This document shows positions 4,905 to 7,170 of a stretch of 7,170 nt of DNA, piece by piece; the first letter of the stretch is position 1, and each line of letters begins with the position of its first letter. The stretch lies in assembly GCA_937891135.1 (NCBI GenBank), contig CALAFB010000098.1, positions 1-7,170 on the forward strand, written 5' to 3'. A program made the position numbers and the translations under genes. Origin of the DNA: an uncultured Elusimicrobium sp. Its GTDB lineage: Bacteria > Elusimicrobiota > Elusimicrobia > Elusimicrobiales > Elusimicrobiaceae. The notes under the pieces are model-generated. The model had not been told where the DNA came from. It was given only the letters and a program-made list of their open reading frames with translations, and did not search any database.

Positions 4905-5951
4905 CTAAAAATACACGGAAGGAATTTTTGAAACAGCCTCTACAAACTGGTTTTGCGTTGTGTGGATGTACTGCTCTGTTTGCAAAATGTTTGAATGGCC
5001 CATAAGGTCGCATACAATTTTTGTATGTACGCCCCTATCCAAAAGCAATGTAGCGTAGGTGTGGCGGAGTTTGTGCAAAAAACTATGAATAAGCGGCAAG
5101 TGTTGTTTTACCGCGCGGATATACTGACAAGACAGATAAGTACGCTTGGAGCGGTTGCCGGAAACATTGATTATATACGGGCTTCCGGTCGGAGCGTTCG
5201 CTATACTATTTTGTATAGCCGTTTCGCTCGCTGGGCGTAGCGGAATGGTGCGCGCTGATTTTTTTGTTTTGGGCCGCCAATTTTCTTTTGCCCGTATGGT
5301 TATGGTGTGGGCTTGCGGGTTGTAATCTTCCTTATACAAAAAGGCCATTTCCCCGCGTCGCAAACCTTCTTCCCAGCCAAGCAAAAAGCAAGTAAGCAAA
5401 TCCCCATTCAAAACCGCGCCAATTTGCCGCAATTCTTCCAACGGATGCCAAGTAATACGGTGGGTTGCTTCCGCCTTATCCCGTTTTACTAACCCCCATT
5501 GTTGGACTATGCCGATTTTGCGGAATAGTTCGGCTGTTTTCATCATGGCTTTAACCGCCTTTACATATCGGTTGCGCCCCGCCGCGCCGGGCTTGCCCTT
5601 GTGTTTATTTGCGTATTCTTGCAAAAACCCTTTGAAGCCAAGCACAAAATCCGGCGTTATCTCCCGCAAAAATATAGGCTTGCGGTAGCGTTCTAGGTAG
5701 CGCAAAGCAAGGCGCGCTATGTACTGCGTACCGGGGCTTTTATTCTCTTTCAAATACTTTGAATACCACCGCTTAAAATCTCCCCAAAAGACAATTTCTT
5801 CCGGCGTGGGTTGCACGCGCTCAAAAAAGAGCCGGTGTTGTTTGGCGCGTTTGCTGGCTTCGTGCGGGTCTGCCGTTTGAAGCGTTCGGCGGTAGCGTTT
5901 TCCGTTCCCGTCGTAATAATCCCAATATAATTTTTTACCTCGTTGATACAT
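4905..5951 (-). CDS. int: Tyrosine recombinase, phage-type integrase
   Basis: This complete 348-aa integrase performs site-specific strand exchange between attachment sites. The N-terminal 45 residues, beginning Y-Q-R-G-K-K-L-Y-W-D-Y-Y-D, form the small beta-sheet arm-binding domain. Residues about 55-155 are the SAM-like core-binding domain, and about 165-345 the catalytic domain. Catalytic residues are all visible: R198 in G-L-R-R-G-E, a Lys at 228-231 in K-T-K-K-S-A-R-T-I-P-L, H293 and R296 in H-K-L-R-H-T-Y-A, H319 in L-M-G-H-S, and nucleophile Y328 in T-E-Q-Y-I-H. The enzyme should therefore be active. The start has GGAGG 4 nt upstream. A terminator closes the upstream operon only 18 bp before this start, so int needs read-through or the promoter I see embedded in that terminator. 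Confidence 0.97.
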   Translation of the reverse strand: MYQRGKKLYWDYYDGNGKRYRRTLQTADPHEASKRAKQHRLFFERVQPTPEEIVFWGDFKRWYSKYLKENKSPGTQYIARLALRYLERYRKPIFLREITPDFVLGFKGFLQEYANKHKGKPGAAGRNRYVKAVKAMMKTAELFRKIGIVQQWGLVKRDKAEATHRITWHPLEELRQIGAVLNGDLLTCFLLGWEEGLRRGEMAFLYKEDYNPQAHTITIRAKENWRPKTKKSARTIPLRPASETAIQNSIANAPTGSPYIINVSGNRSKRTYLSCQYIRAVKQHLPLIHSFLHKLRHTYATLLLDRGVHTKIVCDLMGHSNILQTEQYIHTTQNQFVEAVSKIPSVYF

Positions 5952-5968
5952 AATGCCTCCGTTTAGAC

Positions 5969-6003
5969 AAAAAAATACCCGACACTTATATTTTGTGTCG
6001 GGT
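5969..6003 (-). terminator. Intrinsic terminator of the regulator/membrane-protein transcript
   Basis: A perfect 9-bp stem ACCCGACAC/GTGTCGGGT (minus-strand 6003-5995 with 5985-5977, 9-nt loop) is followed on the minus strand by A-TTTTTTT (5976-5969). It lies 21 bp after the stop of the 101-aa gene and 18 bp before the int start, so it separates the two units. Confidence 0.88.
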
Positions 6004-6012
6004 TATAAGCAA
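5985..6012 (-). promoter_or_regulatory. Candidate int promoter overlapping the upstream terminator
   Basis: On the minus strand TTGCTT (6012-6007) and TATAAG (5990-5985) are separated by 16 bp. The -10 element falls in the loop and first base of the terminator hairpin, so RNA starting about 7 nt downstream would lack the hairpin's 5' arm and escape termination. There is no room for another promoter between the terminator and int. This is inferred from the match to consensus only. Confidence 0.4.
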
Positions 6013-6024
6013 AAGCGGGTTGTT

Positions 6025-6330
6025 TTATTTATTAGGGTTAGGCTCTCCCCAATAATACCTATCATCGCAAGTGTAGCCGCGTTTTTTCATTTCCTTTACT
6101 ATATCCGCGCGGTCTTTGGCCGGAGCGATAGCCAATGTATTACAATAGCATTTTTGCGGGTCAATTTTGCAAGGGTTGCGTTCCCCGAAAATAAATGTTA
6201 GCAGCATGGGCGTTATAATCCCAAACGCAATAATCCCTAAAAGAAATAACAAGAAATTTAGGCAACCTATCTTTTTTGTATCGTCGGCAGATGCAAAATA
6301 GACATTGAGCCTCTTGCAATATCTTTTCAT
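6025..6330 (-). CDS. Small membrane protein with Cys-rich extramembrane domain (101 aa)
   Basis: No family is recognised. Residues 1-20 are basic and polar. Residues about 22-48 (G-C-L-N-F-L-L-F-L-L-G-I-I-A-F-G then I-I-T-P-M-L-L-T-F-I-F) form one long or two short membrane segments around P41. The remaining 50 residues hold four Cys (C54, C61, C63, C88), which could form disulfides if this part lies outside the cytoplasm, and end in Y-Y-W-G-E-P-N-P-N-K. The gene starts one base after the regulator's TAA, with GGAAG 10 nt upstream, and is followed by a terminator, so it is co-expressed with the regulator in the lysogen. That context favours a lysogenic-conversion or superinfection-exclusion role, which is inference. 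Confidence 0.75.
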   Translation of the reverse strand: MKRYCKRLNVYFASADDTKKIGCLNFLLFLLGIIAFGIITPMLLTFIFGERNPCKIDPQKCYCNTLAIAPAKDRADIVKEMKKRGYTCDDRYYWGEPNPNK

Positions 6331-6331
6331 A

Positions 6332-6691
6332 TTATTTTTTCTTCCGTTGGAGTTCTAAAATGGCTTGCTTCATAAGTGCCAAATCTTGTTTGATTTCGGC
6401 AAGTTCGGTAAAGCCGCCTACATTTTGATTTATATTATGGTTATTATCTCCTACTATATGATTATTTCCGGCACATGAAGGATAACCAAAAAAATAATTT
6501 GCGTCCTTCCCCGTTAGTTCCATTATCGTACACAATACATCCACGGCGGGCATGTGCTTCCCGTTTATCCAACTGCTGACTTTTTGATGACTGCCATGTA
6601 AAATTTCGGCAAGTTGCGCACGCGTGATTTTCTTTTCATCTAGTGCTTTTTGTATGTTCTCTCCTATCTTCCGGCTGATATTCTTTGTCAT
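6332..6691 (-). CDS. XRE/Cro-CI family regulator with coiled-coil tail, likely prophage repressor
   Basis: This 119-aa protein has an XRE helix-turn-helix at about residues 8-62 (R-A-Q-L-A-E-I-L-H, then Q-K-V-S-S-W-I-N-G-K-H-M-P-A-V-D-V-L). An Asn/His/Gly-rich linker follows at 75-93 (N-N-H-I-V-G-D-N-N-H-N-I-N-Q-N-V-G-G). The C-terminus at 94-119 is a short coiled coil (L-A-E-I-K-Q-D-L-A-L-M-K-Q-A-I-L-E-L), probably for oligomerisation. No LexA/CI-type Ser-Lys peptidase domain is present, so RecA-driven self-cleavage is not expected. GAGG lies 5 nt before the ATG at 6691; an upstream in-frame TTG at 6724 lies in the promoter/operator and has no ribosome site. The palindromic operator at 6723-6767 lies just upstream, so autoregulation and control of the rightward promoter are likely. 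Confidence 0.92.
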   Translation of the reverse strand: MTKNISRKIGENIQKALDEKKITRAQLAEILHGSHQKVSSWINGKHMPAVDVLCTIMELTGKDANYFFGYPSCAGNNHIVGDNNHNINQNVGGFTELAEIKQDLALMKQAILELQRKKK

Positions 6692-6717
6692 ACTTTCCTC
6701 GTTTTTGAAAATAATGC

Positions 6718-6746
6718 TTGACAAATGAATAAAATTTATACATAAT
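6718..6746 (+). promoter_or_regulatory. Near-consensus sigma70 promoter reading rightward
   Basis: TTGACA (6718-6723), a 17-bp AT-rich spacer, then CATAAT (6741-6746). The predicted start is at about 6753. It points away from the regulator into a region with no large ORF and a terminator at 6951. Both elements overlap the arms or the centre of the palindrome at 6723-6767, so a bound regulator would block it. Confidence 0.8.
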
Positions 6747-6767
6747 ATGTATGTAAGTTATTCATTT
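6723..6767. promoter_or_regulatory. 45-bp concentric palindrome, likely regulator operator
   Basis: Outer arms AAATGAATAA (6723-6732) and TTATTCATTT (6758-6767) are perfect complements. An inner perfect palindrome ATACATA-A-TATGTAT (6738-6752) shares the same centre at 6745. In total 18 of 22 arm positions match. The rightward -35 touches the left outer arm and the -10 lies in the inner palindrome. This is the expected form for an operator bound by a dimeric or tetrameric XRE protein encoded next to it. Confidence 0.72.
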
Positions 6768-6781
6768 TCGTCGTGGAAGTT

Positions 6782-6859
6782 ATGAAAAAAGATTTTGCGC
6801 GCAAGGGCATAATAAGCCCACGCGGTAGCAAAAGTATAGGTGCAAACCTTCCACAGTGA
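6782..6859 (+). CDS. Possible 25-aa peptide ORF within the structured RNA
   Basis: ATG at 6782 to TGA at 6857-6859 encodes a basic peptide beginning M-K-K-D-F-A-R-K-G-I-I-S-P-R-G. GGAAG lies only 2 nt upstream, too close for efficient initiation, and it is complementary to the loop of hairpin 2. The start sits where a promoter-proximal peptide would be expected. The ORF is short enough to occur by chance, and the strong RNA structure through it argues against translation. Confidence 0.22.
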   Translation: MKKDFARKGIISPRGSKSIGANLPQ

Positions 6860-6916
6860 ACGCCTATACTAAATTTCATTGTAGTAAATTTTGACGCAGA
6901 CACGAAAATAAATTTT

Positions 6917-6951
6917 ACCCCATAAGGAAATTCCCTTATGGGGTGTTTTTT
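6917..6951 (+). terminator. Strong intrinsic terminator of the rightward RNA
   Basis: A perfect 11-bp stem ACCCCATAAGG (6917-6927) with CCTTATGGGGT (6934-6944), 6-nt loop, is followed by G-TTTTTT (6945-6951). This is a textbook plus-strand terminator. The minus-strand reading has no comparable T-run but does have AAAATTT. Confidence 0.92.
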
Positions 6952-6989
6952 CGTCTATGAAAAAATAAAACTGTGTCTTAAAAAAACAC

Positions 6990-7018
6990 TTGCATTTTTG
7001 AAAAAAAGTTATTAAACT
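6990..7018 (+). promoter_or_regulatory. Candidate promoter for the right-edge gene
   Basis: TTGCAT (6990-6995), a 17-bp A/T-rich spacer, then TAAACT (7013-7018). The match is moderate at each hexamer but the spacing is ideal, and it is the only plausible promoter between the 6951 terminator and the ATG at 7129. It would give a leader of about 105 nt containing two hairpins. Confidence 0.5.
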
Positions 7019-7033
7019 ATGAGTGGGCAAAAT

Positions 7034-7128
7034 GGCGACTGGAAAGCAAAATGCTTTTTAGCCGCCTTATTTTTGTTGTTATGTAAATAAATAAGCCGCG
7101 TGTTGTGTAAAACGACAGGCGGTTTTTT
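7034..7128 (+). promoter_or_regulatory. Two-hairpin leader; the second hairpin hides the ribosome site
   Basis: Hairpin A pairs GGCG (7034-7037) with CGCC (7063-7066) and CTGGAAAGCA (7039-7048) with TGCTTTTTAG (7052-7061), with one A-C mismatch and a 3-nt loop. Hairpin B pairs AGCCGC (7094-7099) with GCGGTT (7119-7124) and TGTTGT (7101-7106) with ACGACA (7112-7117). A T-run at 7123-7128 follows, directly before the ATG. Hairpin B contains the ribosome site AGGCGG (7117-7122) and is also shaped like an intrinsic terminator, so it may act as an attenuator or translation switch. Confidence 0.55.
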
Positions 7129-7170
7129 ATGCCCAAAAGAACAGCACAAAGCAAAACGCATAAAAAAGTA
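7129..7170 (+). CDS. N-terminus of a basic protein cut by the window edge, probable host gene
   Basis: The ATG at 7129 opens a frame of 14 codons (M-P-K-R-T-A-Q-S-K-T-H-K-K-V) to the window end without a stop. It is the only plus-strand gene with its own promoter and leader, and the very basic start resembles small ribosomal proteins such as S20. That identity is a guess from composition. AGGCGG lies 6 nt upstream, inside a hairpin. Its orientation, separate promoter and place beyond a terminator suggest it belongs to the host chromosome flanking the element. Confidence 0.55.
   Translation, partial: MPKRTAQSKTHKKV

Larger units (their letters stand above)
6753..6951 (+). ncRNA. Candidate structured RNA (about 200 nt) under repressor control
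   Basis: The RNA is bounded by the promoter at 6718-6746 and the terminator at 6917-6951. The pairings I can trace are as follows. A closing stem pairs ATTTTCG (6764-6770) with CGAAAAT (6903-6909). Hairpin 1 pairs TTTTGCGCG (6793-6801) with CGC-(GGTA)-GCAAAA (6821-6833) and GGGC/GCCC (6805-6808, 6816-6819). Hairpin 2 pairs GTATAGGTG (6834-6842) with CGCCTATAC (6861-6869), with one G-U. Its loop CTTCCAC (6848-6854) complements GTGGAAG (6773-6779), giving a pseudoknot. An AU hairpin is at 6871-6891. It lacks tmRNA, SRP RNA and tRNA hallmarks, and I do not recognise a family. It may instead be a leader for the 25-codon ORF at 6782-6859. Confidence 0.6.

Noticed and set aside
4780..5013. 77-aa minus-strand frame crossing the int 3' end, and its internal 28-codon ATG frame (4780-4866)
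   Set aside because: Most of it is a shadow of int in another frame, and neither start has a convincing ribosome site.
6692..6724. Upstream TTG start extending the XRE regulator by 11 residues
   Set aside because: The TTG lies inside the promoter/operator and has no ribosome site, whereas the ATG at 6691 has GAGG at 5 nt and matches the usual start of the HTH domain.
6753..6951. Structured RNA as tmRNA, tRNA or SRP RNA
   Set aside because: There is no tRNA-like T-arm, CCA end, Ala-rich tag frame or SRP tetraloop motif.
1..7170. CRISPR array, insertion sequence, retron or toxin-antitoxin pair
   Set aside because: No spaced repeat array, transposase, reverse transcriptase or recognisable toxin family is visible; the small unknown pairs do not match known toxin-antitoxin sequences.

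Overview
The window is the early/regulatory half of a prophage or phage-derived integrative element. It has a tyrosine integrase, a Cro/CI-type regulator, a small HTH protein of the excisionase type, a RecT single-strand annealing protein paired with a RecE-like PD-(D/E)xK nuclease, a VRR-NUC nuclease, a small zinc-ribbon protein, and the start of a replication-type protein cut by the left edge. Translation uses the standard code and clear AGGAGG-type ribosome binding sites, so the host is a bacterium. Base composition is mid-range and the phylum cannot be fixed from this window. The style resembles gut-bacterial prophages, which is an impression only.

Layout: every protein-coding gene from 1 to 6691 is on the minus strand, so the functional order runs right to left. 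It is: XRE regulator (6332-6691), small membrane protein (6025-6330), intrinsic terminator (5969-6003), integrase (4905-5951), a 291-bp gene-free segment full of inverted repeats (4614-4904), HTH/Xis-like protein (4386-4613), 49-aa membrane peptide (4210-4359), three small unknown proteins and one possible TTG-initiated small ORF (3325-4194), two further unknowns (2451-3256), RecE-like nuclease, RecT, zinc ribbon, VRR-NUC, and the replication-type protein (1-144, partial). From 3256 leftward the genes overlap by 4-20 bp or are separated by 2 bp, so this is a tightly coupled operon for DNA recombination and replication.

Right of the regulator (6692-7128) there is no sizeable gene but much signal. 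A near-consensus sigma70 promoter (TTGACA, 17 bp, CATAAT) reads rightward. It lies inside a 45-bp concentric palindrome that looks like the regulator's operator. It would drive a roughly 200-nt RNA ending in a perfect intrinsic terminator at 6951. That RNA can fold into a closing stem, two hairpins and a 7-bp pseudoknot that covers the ribosome site of a 25-codon ORF. This candidate regulator-controlled structured RNA is the most interesting object in the window. Beyond it a probable host gene begins at 7129 on the plus strand, after a promoter and two hairpins; the second hairpin hides its ribosome binding site. The right boundary of the element therefore probably lies between about 6770 and 7030.

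Working model (inference): the XRE protein represses the rightward RNA promoter. Integrase and the Xis-like protein handle integration and excision. The nuclease/annealing pair and VRR-NUC process DNA ends. Several small membrane and unknown proteins are candidates for host interaction.
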